Source: Daphnia pulex
Lineage: Eukaryota > Arthropoda > Branchiopoda > Diplostraca > Daphniidae
Assembly: GCF_021134715.1 (NCBI RefSeq)
Contig: NC_060027.1
Span: forward strand, 3,782,001-3,846,000
Reading direction: 5' to 3'
DNA length: 64,000 nucleotides
Shown here piece by piece: positions 10,617 through 24,100 of the stretch (position 1 is the stretch's first letter; the number at the start of each line of letters is the position of its first letter). The position numbers and the translations under genes are program-made. The notes below the pieces were generated by a model. That model had not been told where the DNA came from. It worked only from the letters and a program-made list of their open reading frames with translations, and made no database searches.

Positions 10617-12173
10617 ATGTTTATTTCATTTCCTATTTTTCTTTCGACCATCCGTGCTGCTGCTGCTGTCCATCTCTGCTTTTGCCCGACCGATGCGAAT
10701 GGCAGCACCCTCGCTGCTGCTTTAATGGATTTCCTTCTCGTGTGTACAATTTACATAATTCTTTCGAGACCGGGAGGCTTTCTCGTCTACATCTGCCTAA
10801 TGGTCTGGATGAGGATCGTTCCAAAGATAATACAAAAGAAAGGAAAAGTTGACTTTTTCTTTTTAAAATGGGCCAATTGCGCATTGGCCTGTTGTTGTTT
10901 CGTCAAGGCTTCTTTCTCAACAAACTAGAAAAAGGAAAGATTTGAATTTCTGCTTTTTTTTCATCTTTTTTTCTTCTGAATTGCATTTATTTATCGAAAC
11001 ATTCTGCGTTATTTTTCTCTTTTTTGTTTTGTTTAGCGTTGAGTCGTTAAATTTTTTAGGTCAGACAAAACGGGTGTGGATGTGGTCATAGGAGAGAGAG
11101 AGAAAAAAGGGCGTCGGTGGACATCTAGACTGAATGAGGCGTGGCTTGGCATGATCATAGAATTTGCATTTTATTAGAAAGAAGAAAAAACGGAATTCAA
11201 AAGTTGCAAAGTGAAATCTTGTCAATGGATTAAGAGACGAACGGGGGGGGGGGAGGAGCAATTGTTGTCATGAAAGGAGTAACATGCTAGAAATCATTGA
11301 TGGTAAGTATATATAATTTGTTGTTTATGTATACAGGAGCATATCGTACTATGTAATAAAGATCGTCGAACGTGGCAACAGCAGCAGCAGCAGCAAAAGT
11401 GGTTGTGTGAGTTCAAGGGTGTGGGGCTGCGATGAAAGACGGACAAAAGAAAGTACAGAGAGCTGCGTTGAAGCGAATGCCTTACACAATATTTCGGTAG
11501 ACAGCTTTGTTATTATTATTATTATAAAGATGATGAATTTTTTCTTTCTTTCATTGATGTGAAAGATGTGCCTCTTGAAATGAAAGGCTGTCAATGAATC
11601 GAAAAAATGTGTGTGTGTGTACATTTTACGCGGACATAATCATCAGCATTTTCTGGGTGGGGGTTCGACAATTGTCATCATTGGGTGGTGTGGTACATAC
11701 CGAGAGTTAAATGGAAATGGAAATCAAAGTTGCAACGACGCGAAATTTTTATGACAAGGATATGGACTGAAAGAGTCTTCTCTTCTTCGTTTAATCTCTT
11801 TCAAAGTGAATTGATGAAAACAGGGCGAAATGAAATGTCATCCTCCGACGAAACAGTTTCGTTTTTCTGCGGGGATTTTTCATCTTCTTTCTCTCGTGGA
11901 AATTAGAGAAGAAACGAATGATAAGGAAATAAGCAAAAATAGCTAGAATTGAAATGAATGAAGAATGAATTAAAATACAATTTGCTTTGCTTATCATACA
12001 CACACAATGTTCCATCGCAACACACATTTGACGGAAGGAAAAGTTCGGCTTGAAACTTTTCTTTGTCTCGTCTGATTGGTTTCGTTTTGTTCATCATTTC
12101 TGATTTTGAAGATTTCGGGAATTTGTCAAACAACAAAAGAAAAAGGAAAAAATCGATTGGTTGTTTTCTTTTG
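10617..12173. other. Convergent 3' intergenic region, DCAF13 and Shaw
   Basis: The region lies between the DCAF13 and Shaw stop codons and should contain both 3' UTRs. A forward AATAAA at 11355-11360, followed by GT-rich sequence, could end DCAF13, though it is 740 nt downstream of the stop. No gene is supported. Short homopolymers, an 8-G run near 11243 and an (ATT)n run near 11509-11525 are present. Confidence 0.4.
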
Positions 12174-15100
12174 TTACAAATCGACTCTGACGGGACTGAG
12201 GACTCCGCCCGCGTTGTTGTTGGCTGCGGCGCTGGTGATGGCGGCGGCGGCCGCTGCAGCTGCCGGGGCGGTGGCGACAGTGGCCGGTGACGACGTCACG
12301 GCGCCGATGGTCGTCTGGTTATTGGTCGGTGATGATCCGTTGGTGATGGGCGCTGATCCGGGTGGTGGTGGTCCAGTGGCAGGTGCCGCAATCGTCGAAA
12401 GGGTCGAGTCCAGTCCGACGCCGTTGGTGTTGAGGCTGACTGTGACGCTCATGGCGCCCATGGTGCTCAGCCCAACTGCACGACGATCAATCCAATTCCA
12501 CACAATTTTGTTTTTGACCCCCCCGATAGAATTGGGTTCGTTTTGTTGTTGTTGTGTTTGGGGGTTTTGGTTTAATTTGCGTAGAAATTCGATGAAATCC
12601 GGAACCGCGCGGGAAGTAGTTGGAGGGTTATGTTTGGTTTGATTGGTAATGGTTAATATACCGGTGTGGTGTGTATAGGTGGTTGGGGGAGCAGGAGGAG
12701 CCATAAAAATAAAAAAAGAAAAGAATACAAAAAGAATAAAAATGAAAAACCAAATGGGTTATACGAACAATCCAGACAATGAATGATTCCCAGCAATCCA
12801 ACAACAAAAATATAAGACGAACAAGGAAAAAAAAATAATTAAAAAAATTGTTTTCATCACAGACGTACACACACACGACAGACACACGCGCTCGCAGCAC
12901 ATCACCAACTCGCACGAAATAATTTTTTTTTCTTTCATTTTTTTACTTCGAATTTTAATTTTTTTTTTTGCAATTTTGTTGAAAAATCTTTTTCTTAAAA
13001 AAAAAAAAAAATTATTTGGCGGGATGGAATAAATTCTGCCGTTCTCATATCAGACGACATGTAATAATAATAATTTGGTTAAAATGAGAATATTCCAAGT
13101 ATTATATCGTTGCCGAAATAAATACTCTAAACTTTCCATAAGGGATTGTTTGTCGTACTGTGTTTCTTTTTTCTTTCTTTTGTTTTCATAGGCCGATAAA
13201 TTTTTATTATATATACATACACACATATATTCTCTGTTGGTTGGGGGCTATAGGGGTTATTGGGTGGGTGGGTATATATAGTGCTTGTGTTGCTGTGTGC
13301 CAGGAGGATGTGAAACAGTGCACATGTCATAGATTTATATAATATGCGAGAAGCTTTTCTTCTTTTGGTAATTTGTTTTGTTTTGTTTTGCCTTTACCAA
13401 AATCTTATTTTTTTTTTGTTTTTTTGTGAAGGTTCAATTGTCAAAAGAAGAAAAAGAACCGAAATGTCGAGGAGGGATAGATGGAAATAAATAGAAGGAG
13501 GAAAAGAAAAGAAAAAAAGAATGAGGAAAGAAATATGGCGTTCCGGATGGTTTCGGTTGCTATGGAGTTCTACATCATCCGTATATGTAGCTATCCGTCT
13601 ATTACACAGCATCTACCATCTAGTCTATTAGTTTCCTATACGATAGACCAGAAAGACGAGCCAGAAAAAGTGAAGAAAATTAATTAAGGGAAAAAGGTTC
13701 AAAAAGGGACTGAGAAATTGGGTGATTACATAGTCATATATGAAACGGGAGAAGAACTAGATTCTATAGATCATATAGAAAAGCGAAGCAAACGGTTGAA
13801 AAAGGAGTCAAGCGGAAAACGGAAGAATTTTTGAATTATTTTTTTTCTGAGCCCCGAAAAAGTCGTTTGATTTTCGGGTTCAATTTCCAATCGACATGTA
13901 TGAAAATAAAAAATTTATTCGAAAAATCGATGACGTTTCAACCTTTCTCTCCTCTTGTCCTATATACTTCTTTTCCTATACAAAAACAAATGAAACGAAC
14001 CGAAATTCCTCCCAACTTAAATTGACTCTCGTCTAAAGAGAGAAATTCAGCGAGGAAGAATCGTAATAGAGTAGAGACAAATAAAACTCGGTTCGGTTCG
14101 GGTGGGGAGAGGGGCTAGAAAACTCAATCAATGCAAAATGACACATCATGCGAAACGGTCAAGGGGAAATTCCGGTTGAAATTCTTTTCGATTGGAAACA
14201 TTTTTTGGTTGTGCGTTTCTTTTCTTTTTTCGGAAAAAAATTTGGTTTGTGAAGGTGAAATTTCGAAAGAAAAAAATAAAAGTGAAGAGAAAAAAAAAGG
14301 CGCGGGAAGTGTGTGGTGTTTGAATGTGAATTGCGTGTGGCGCGGATTTTTGCGATTTTTCGATTTTTGCATTTTTTTTTTTATTTATTTTTTTTTTATT
14401 CGCTACCTTTGGATGTGCCATTGCTGGCCGGATTTGGGTTCAAAGTTCTGTCGAGGTCTGCAAATGAATTAATAATAATAACAATAATATTTACAGTAAC
14501 TCAAAAGAAAAAATGTTTGGCAAAAAGAATAAAAAAGGGAATTTTGTTTTGCCACTTTTCTTGAAACGAAAAATCAAGTAGAAAAGTCTACAAATTTATA
14601 CACACTGAAAAACACGACGAGCTAGTAGTACAGTTATGTACATTTTGTACAGCATGTATGTCTATTTATGTTTGGAAAAAAAAGCGTCTGGAATTTATTC
14701 AAGAGAAAGAGAAGAAGAAAAAGAAAAGAGTGAAATGAATAAAATAAACTCAAAAAGAAAAAGTTTGCCCTCTTTTCTTTTCAATATTCAGCTTATATAT
14801 CTTATAGTCCCTCTCTCTCTCTCTCAATAGATTTTCATAGAAAAAAAAAGTCAGTCCCGACATTATCCCCTCCTTCAGCTTTGGAAGGCGTAGCGTGACA
14901 AACGAGCGGATCACAGCTGGAAAAGTTTGGCGTTTTTCTCATTCGTTTTCTTTTCTTTTCTATGCACACACATCTCCTCATTCATTCTTCAATTTCGTCG
15001 TACAACCCAACCAAAAACCCAAAACTTTTCCCGGGTAGCTGTTGGCTTTTCTGCTTGGCAGCAGGGGCACACACACACACACGAGCGCTAAACAATGACA

Positions 15101-18100
15101 CTGCTGTGCGGCCACTGCGGCCTATACAAGTATATGAGCGACGCACGTATGGCGGCCCACCGTTTCGGCCAGAAATCTATAAGCACCCCGGAATAAATAT
15201 ATATAGAGAGAGCGAAAAGGGGCTTTCTATGATAAACAAGAGCTTCTTCTTTCTTTTTCTTTTCTTTTCCTTCAAACAGGATTCAATATCGGCCTCAAAG
15301 GAACCCAAGCCCGGCCCCTGTATACACATTAGACAGCAGCGCAGTTCGGTATAGACGAGATTCAAATTTATGATGAGCGCGCCCGCCCAAGTCGATCTGA
15401 GGAATCAACTCTGCAATGAGATCTTGTTTGTGACTAAGAGACGGACGTTTTTTAAGTCAACGCAACTACGGGGAAAGCAAAATGAGACTTGGCAAACACG
15501 CTTTATGTATACATTGATTCTGGGAGGGAGAGGGAGAGTCCCGGCCGTTTGATTTTCCTACACTTTTTGCAAAATGGACGTCACGGCCAATGGAAACCCC
15601 AAAGGGACCGGTCCAACTTTTTGTAAGCCCAAAATAGAAGTAAAATGTCGTAATGGCCCAGAGCTTCTTGCATGCGGCCACTGAGTGAAGAGGCGAGTCC
15701 ACAATGTGCCACTCTTCATATAGAATTGGCGAACAGCATTCATGGCGGACATGTATGTATCTACATTTCACGTCTATCTGTCTGTGTTCTCCGTGTGTAT
15801 CCGCCCTTTGTGTGCGTGAAACCTTCCATCGTTCAATGGGCTAATTGCAAGAAAAGCTGGGCGGCGATGGAAGCAAGTCACGACGTGCTCTCTCTCTTCC
15901 AGCAGACGATCAAGTCTCGATGATGGAGTGAAAGAGGCAGAGATGAATGGACGGCCAACCTCAAAAAAGACAAAAGAGACGGGCCAAAAAACTGGCGGAG
16001 AAAAAGGGCAGAAAGAAAGAAAGAAAAAGATATCTAGAATAACGACACTGCTGGGGATGATCGCACTCTTTCTTTCTCTTCTTTCTCTGTGTGTGTGTGT
16101 GTGTGTTTAACGGCCATTTTTTCCCCTTTTGACTATAGCTCTCTTTCCTTTCTTTCTTTTCCTTTTTTTGCCCTCCTTCATAATATAAAAAGCTTCCGCC
16201 CGACGCTGGATGTTGTGGGCGTCTGGCGGCGCGTTGGATCAATACGCCCGGATTTGGATCTCTCTCTCTCTCTGCTGTGCAAGAGCCGGAGAGCTAGTGT
16301 ACAGCACAACTAACATATCTAAGATTCTCCTCGGCAGGCAACTATCATATCCTTCTCTTCTTTTTTTTCGATATTTAATATATTGTACATTCTTTCTCCC
16401 CCCCACCTAAAAAAGAGCTTTCTTCCAATTCCGTTTTTTTCCTATCCCGTCTCTATATCGACGTTAAACGGTGCCAGACTTGCACCTCAGCGCGCAACCA
16501 AACGTCAATATATTTGCTTTCCCCCCCATTTTTTTCACGTGCCATTTTCTCTCCTTTTCACTTTCATTGCGGCTGTTGGAAATGTATATGTACGATCAGG
16601 AGTAGCAGAAGAATCAACCACCAGCCATTTTGAAATAGATAGATGTGTCTCTACGGCTAGTGGGGTAGCAAGTTCCCGAAATGCGTCCATTATAAGCCCC
16701 ACAACGACTATCCTAGGCCTCTTTTCCGTCCTGAAAAGACTAATGCTCGTGCTCGTACCTCTCTCTCTTTTTTTGATTCATTGTACACACTACTCCCGCG
16801 ACACTTTCTTCTTCTGGCTCAACCGAATTGAATATTAGATACGGCTGAACCTGCCCATTTTTCAAACTGAATCCACACACTCTACGTGAGTAGAGTCTTT
16901 CCTTCTTCTTCTTTCTTATATGATTAGATCCGATTGGTTGGAGATGATGAAGGAGGTGGGCAAACTGGTATACAGACGTCATCCGTCGGATATCGTCCCT
17001 ACCCCGGATTACCTCCTCACCTACTACACTGCGTATACATTGGATCCAGCCATTTTCCAGCAACACACATTGTGTTTTCTGTGTGTTTAAATAGGCCTAA
17101 CAGACACTCCCCAGGACCTGGACGGTTGTGAAACTTTGATGCCAAGTTAGTCGGACTAAATGTCGAGTTGAGTGCGATTCCATCACGTCTAGATCTACAC
17201 ACACACACACACCAGTTCCCAAAAAGTAAAACAACTAGAATCTAAAAAGAAAAAAGAAGAGAAAAACTTTTTGTCTGGGTGGGAAAGGGGATATGCTGCT
17301 GGCCCGGATAATTAGTGTAGAGGCGGATCAAGAAAGAACGTGTCGTCCCCCTGCTGCTGCCACCTTTTCTTTATTTTATAAATGATGTCGCGTTCGGGAC
17401 TAGCAGCAGCAGCAGCAGTCGAATGTATCTTTCTGGCCGGCCCTTTTATGTGTCCCAACTGCTAGCGGCTTATATTGTGTACACGCTGCTGGCGAGTCAA
17501 GTTCTTCTTTTACTTTGACGACCAATAAGGACGTGGCCGGCCCAATCAGCCTCTTTTCCCGAAATAAAAAGAAAAAGAAGAAACCGGAGAAGCGGCGATC
17601 TTCGGCAAGAAAGAAAAAAAGAAACTCCGAGGCGAAACTGTCGGATTTATATTGGTCCGACGTTACGTATAGAGTCTACAGACGGCAGCAGAAAAAAAGG
17701 AGTCCGTCGAGCTCTCCCCCTTTTCATTGTCAGCCGTGAAACACACGCGGATTTATCTGTTCATTATTACGACGTCTCCGGCTCCTAATGAATCGACTGT
17801 GTCTAGTAGTACTAGTTCTTCTTCGTCCCACCCAATCATTGTCCTCCTAAATTCTAGTCCGCTAGTTTTCAAAATTCCAGGCCCCACCAAAAAATTGATT
17901 TTATACAGCAGCAGCTGCTGGCATATCAAAAGCCGGAAAGTTTCCGTCGCTCAACTTTTGCCGTCCTCTTTTGCGCCCAGTTGTCGGTGGTGGTGGTGGG
18001 CTATAAGTTAAGTATAAAAACGGTTCACCGGAAAAAAAAAGACGAGAGATGTTAAGTGTGGCAACCAAAAGCCGGTGGCTCGAGTGGGAGCTCAAGTTGC

Positions 18101-21100
18101 CTCTCTTCCAGTTTATAGTTTCGAGGAGGGCCGGCCTATCTGCGTCTATATAAACCTGTTCCTCTTCGTCTGTATATAATCGACGGCGGCGGTGGCGTCG
18201 CTCAACGTCGGCCGGGTCCAATCGACTTATCGACAAGTGGTCGATGATGACTGGGCACTTTTTGATCGACAGTTGGAAAGAAGAAGAGAAACCCCCCCAA
18301 ACAAAATTGTGTGCGACGGGCAAAGGAAAACAGCCAACGACGAGGGGGGTAAGCGATAAACAAGATTCCGCTGATTTGTGTTGCCGGGACATCATCATAT
18401 TTTTTTTCTCCAGCAGCAGCAGTCGGGCAATTGGATTGACGCCGCCAGTCACACGCAAGCCCACCATCCCACTACTAGCCCACGCCAGTCAATCACGCGA
18501 TCATGCGGAGAAAATGAGCCGCAGCGATGCAGTTGAACGTTGAACGCGGTAGAAGATTCGCGATCGATTTGTTTCAATTTCAAAGGGGGCGGGGAAAACA
18601 AAAATAAAATAAACAAAAAATTTCTTTGCACTTTTGCCAAGAAAATCAATTGGGAAAAAAGTTGAAATAAATGGATTTTGGGTCGTCGTTTGGCGGCGTG
18701 ATTCGATTCCAAGCGAAATGGAATTGGCGCCACCTTTTGACATTTTTCTTCCATCGCAATATCTCCTGCCCGTTTAGCTTCCCACCCCCCGAACTTGGCT
18801 GGCCCAAGAAGATGAAAAGCGGAGAGAAAAAGAGAAATAACGGGTTAGGAGGAACAAAGAGCGAGAGAAATCCAAGGGGTTATCGTATTGAGCCGAGAGT
18901 TGCCAGGAGCGGACACAGTCAACCATTTCTCTCTCTCTTCGGAAACGGCCAATGGCTGGGAAAACACACACACACAAGAGAGAGGGACGGACGGACGCTC
19001 ACACACAACAACCTTTTGCCTTCAAAGACGAAATTGATGGCCGATGACTGTCTACCGAAGGAAAAAAGGGACCGCGTTTTATAGGACCGGGAGTCCGTCT
19101 CTTCATTCCATTTTGACGGGAGAAAATCTTGAAATCGGGCCAAAGGCTGGTCATAAAGACGGGCAGAGATAGAAGGAAAGTCTCCCGGTGAAAATCTGAT
19201 GGACGCCTTCCATCCATCGAGGCGGAAAGTAAAAGAGGAAAAAAAAAGACAAAAATCGACCGATTGGAGCGGTAAACGAAGTTTGCCCGCGTGGCGAAAA
19301 GGTAAAAAGTGGTGGAGAGCGGTGCGTTATAGTAGAGTCTACTGGATGGGAAATCAATCGACCGAAAGGGGCGACTAGAGTCTAAAGATATAAAGAGAGG
19401 AAAAACTCGTTTGCAAATCTATCTAGGTTTATAAAGTGCAAGTGCGGTGACTGGCCTACACTTTTCTTTTGGAAAAATCTAAAGAGCTAATTGATTTCAT
19501 TCCATTTCGCTCTTTTCGTGTCTAATCTGCATAACTGCACGAGTAGTATCCACTTGAATACCCCGCCAAAAAAAAAAATTTGAAAAAAGAGCGGGAAATT
19601 TGTAATTAAAAGTTTCAATTCAAAATCAATATTTGTTGACGGAGATGGGCGTAAGATAAAACGGAGAGGAAAGCAATCACCCCGCCTCATTTTCTCCACG
19701 TTAAATACACAGAAAGAGTAAGAGGGGAAACGCCCGCTTTTAGATTTTGCCCGTCGAGATGAGCAACATCCAGCCAAACTCATCAACGTGATGGGCGGTG
19801 GCGGCGGCGTAGGAGATCCGGTGACCTTGTTACCGTTCAAACTTGACAGCGCTATTCTCTTACGTCTACGTACCGTAGTAGTTGGCGTACGGCAGAAGCT
19901 AGAACTAATCAAAGAAAAATAAATGTGCAATAAGCCACACCCCTGTGCCCCAATTTGCCCGCCGGCTCTCTCTAATGGAAAACTAACATCCCCCCACCAC
20001 CCACCTACTATATTACGTCGTCGCACCATGTCATCACGGCCGGCGGTCGATCGTGTCAAACAAAAACCAGTTAGCATATATTCCGATGGTTAATGCTAAT
20101 GACAATCAAATTCATTTTTCACCGTAAGGTGGACAGGGGGTGGTGGTGGGAAGAGGAGTAGGAGGGTCGTTTGGATGAATTTCTTTTCATTTGTCAGTGC
20201 AGGGACTCTTACCCATATTTTTGGGACCGCCGGTAAAGTCCTTGGCGTTGTTGGGCGGTGGTTTGATGGCCTTCATCCTCGACGGCATTCCGTCGCTGTC
20301 TCGGATATTTCCGGCACCTCCGCTGGCTGCACAGCGCGGACCTCCGGCGCTGCCCGGACCGGTTCCGCCTCCCGGTCTGATGGCCAGCTGGGGTCCTCTA
20401 GGTCCGCTGGCGTGCTCCACCGGCAGCACTCGCCGTCGTTTCTTCGGTAATTTCGCTCTCGCCTTTAAATAAAACAAAAATATCAAAATGAAATTGAATC
20501 AAATTTCTCACTTTTCACAAACAACCATAAATCATTTCAAAGTTAACACAACAAAAATTACTGCCGAGGCAGAGACTGATGAAAATCCGGTTGTACAGGG
20601 TATGTGTGTGTGTACATGATATCAATCCATATTATTGCCTATAGCTAATAGCTTGGCGTGTTGTTGACGGTACACACACACATAATTTATGTGCCGCTGC
20701 TGTTGTAGTGAGCTAGTTTACATAGTGTGCATGTGTGTGTGTGTGTATGCGCTTCTATCAAATATATTGATCTATCGATTATACCCAGCTAGAGAGAGAG
20801 AGGCTCAGGGGCTATATAGACCTCACCACGCCAACAAATGATGGATCGAATGTGCATAGCGGACGACAGCACCAACCGCTGCCGGCCGTGGTCCCCCCTC
20901 CCACCCATCTATATTACATTGTCCATATCTCTACTACCCCGGAGCCAGTAGCGGGAAAATCTACCAGAGTTTACAGTCCCAAAAATCCGGCCACAAACGA
21001 TCCTGAATCTCATGTCGAAATCCATAAGGGTCTAATCATCAACAAGGAGGCGAAATTCGCTCAACCTTTCCTCATGACTGGGCAACAAAAAAACGGATGA

Positions 21101-24100
21101 CCATCCATCTTCAATTTTTTTTTTCAAAATAAAAAGAAATAAAAATAAGGATAAAATGTCCATTAATGAAAGAAATGAGCAGCTGCAAGTAATCGTTTCT
21201 TTTCGATTGGTTCAAAATAAATGGGCCGTGCCCAGCGCTTCTTCTTCTTCTCCTCTCGGCGTAAACATCGAATCAAATTCAATTGAAAAAGCTCAACTAC
21301 TTTCAGTACTTTGCCGATACATAAAAACAAATAAATAATGGACGTGCGGGCAGGAAAAAAGTGATTTTTTTTTTAGCGCACGAAACTTAACAAAATAAAA
21401 TATTTAAAAAAAAAAGTTGGAAATTTTGTTTTTTCTTTTGGGAAACGGCGGCGGTGACGACTGTAAATGCTGTGGGGGAAAAAAAAAATAAGGGGGTCGA
21501 GGCGCCGGTCAATACGTAATTTCCTGTTTTTCCGGATAAAGCTGGGATGGGCCGCCGCCCGCCGCCGCCATTGGAGGAAGCAGCTAGAGCGTGTGTATAT
21601 GGAGAGAAAAGGGGAGGCCAGTGGTGGTAAACAAACGGGGCTATTGTACACACATCTACTCTCTGTCTCTCTCCACCGCCATCGCTCATCGTTATACATA
21701 TTAGAGCCGTGGTCTAACACGAAGAAAGGAAGGAAGAATATTATTTAGGTCGAGTCCTGTATATGTACAGTCCTCCTCCACCCGCTCTCACGGTGAAAAC
21801 TTTCCATATAGGCCAAGCGGTGTGTGTGTGTGCTATCACGGAAAAGTTTGGGCTAGTTTAGCGAGGAATTACGGACTGCATCACGGGTCTATACAGTCTC
21901 AACCTATTTGTAATGTCAAATAAAAACAAGAGAGGGGGGGGGTAATATGTAGGCCGCGCAGGCGTCTTTAGCCATCCTCCTCCGACCAGTTTGTTTTCGA
22001 GACGAATATTATTATCGAGTTTAAAAAATAAAAATAAAATGGCCTTTCAAGAGACTTGGAGTGAGTAGAGTAGAGTAGCTAGAGCTAAAGGGCTCAATAT
22101 CGGACGGGTCAATATCCTTGTCAAATGCATACGTAAAATATCACGGGGCCGCTTCTTGCGCTGCTGCTGCCGCTTGGTGATTTTGTTTGGGAGGGTATAA
22201 GTAGCTCTCGCCCAGTTGATATTTGCAGAGCTTTTTTAATCATGAAAGTGTAGACGTTTTGAGAGAGCCAAATAGCCTAGGTCAATATCCCCAGCCCCCA
22301 CCCTTTTCAGCAGGCTGCCTGCACAACAATAGATGGAGCAGGCAAAAGGACAGTGGAGAGAGAGAGAGTGGCGTTCAATAGGGCGTGGCCCATCACGTCT
22401 AATAAGGACGATCATAAATACAAAGAACGACACCCGCAAAAGAAAAGAATCGATTCTTCTCCCCCCTCCAACTACAACAGTGTAATAATAATAATAGTCT
22501 ACTTTTGGGATCCTCAGAAAAAGAAGAAGAACTGGAACTGCCATTTCGGTGGAGAGGGGGGAGGGGTAAGAAAAAAAGTTCTATGGGACTGGTCAAAAAA
22601 AGAGACTTTGATTTCCTTTTCTTTATATGATTATTTAATGTTAAAGCGGTGAAGAAAAAAAAGTTGAGGCTCGGACAAGATTGCTTCGAATCGATGGGTG
22701 GGGGAAAAAAGAAAGAAGAAGAATAAATATTTATTATTCTCTATCGATCGTTTGATGAATACATTTAAAAAAAAAAGAGCCCACTGCTATATAGAAGAAG
22801 AAAAAGAGATGCCCTTTAAGCTGTGACGTGAAAAGCCGAAATAAGAGTCTTTAAGCGCAGTACTTGTTACCTTAATGAGGCCAGCAACCAGCCGAAACGT
22901 TCGATGAAAAATCACTTGATCTTTTTACTTCGTCTTCTGTTGCTTCTCCTATCCCCCCCACGACCAATTAGAAAACTCTCCTCTACGTACACCGGTGGCT
23001 TAGCATCCGGTACAATAAGGGTTAAATCTTCTTCTTCTTAAAAGAAAAATAAAATAAAAAAGGGCCACATTCTATTTTTCTAATTTTAGAAATAAGAAGA
23101 AGAGTTTAAACGCACAAAGCGTTTGCTCAGATGTATCCTTCAACTGCTGCTGTATCCTGCAGCTGCTACCGGCGGACCCAATCGATACAAGTCAGCGAGT
23201 CCCGATTTAGAAGCGAATGTAACGTTATAGTACATCCAGGACGTACAATTTTCTAGACAAGGCGAAATCGACTTTTTTGTCGTTTTGTGTTTTCAAATTT
23301 CCCGCCAATCGATTTTGGCGCATTATTTCAAAAATCTAAAAGAATGGCGAAGGGTTTCGTACCTGGGTGTGGCTGTAATACATGGCAAAGTTGGAGACGA
23401 TGACAGGTACGGGCAAGGCAATGGTCAACACGCCGGCCAGGGCGCAGAGAGCCCCGACGAACATGCCGACGTAGGTTTTGGGAGCCATGTCTCCGTAGCC
23501 GACGGTGGTCATGGTGACCAGGGCCCACCACAGTCCGAGCGGGATGCTGTTGAAGTCGTTGTGCGGATTGGCCTGGATCCTCTCGGCGTAGTAGACGAGG
23601 CTGGCGAAGATGACGATGCCCAGGACGAGGAAGAAGACGAGCAGCGTCAATTCTTTGGCCGAGGCCCTGAACGTCTGGATGAGGATCTTGAGACCCGACG
23701 AGTGGCGCGTCAATTTGAACAGCCTCATGATGCGGATGATGGAGAAGAACTCGAGGATGTCGGCGTTCTCCAGGTGCGAGGCGAACTTCTGCAGGGCCAA
23801 GTCGATGAAGAACGACAGGGTGGCCACGTAGTCGATGATGTTGACCGAGGCCCGGACAAAGAGGAACTTGTTGGGGCAGGCGATGAAGCGCATCAGGATC
23901 TCGATCGTGAACCACGTGTTGCAGACGGCTTCGATGTAGAAGAAGGCCTCGTGGGCGTTGGTCTGCGTCTTGTCCAGCGTCCAGGCCGTAGAGTTGAACG
24001 ACGTGTGAACAGTCAGGTTGCGGATCACCGGCACCCGCATGTCCGGGTGCGTTTTCAGGCAAAACGACAGGATCGAAATGCAAATGAAGAACACCGAGAT

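Noticed and set aside
12076..12642. 188-codon forward ORF, Ala/Val-rich
   Set aside because: Antisense of the low-complexity Shaw last exon; no independent support.
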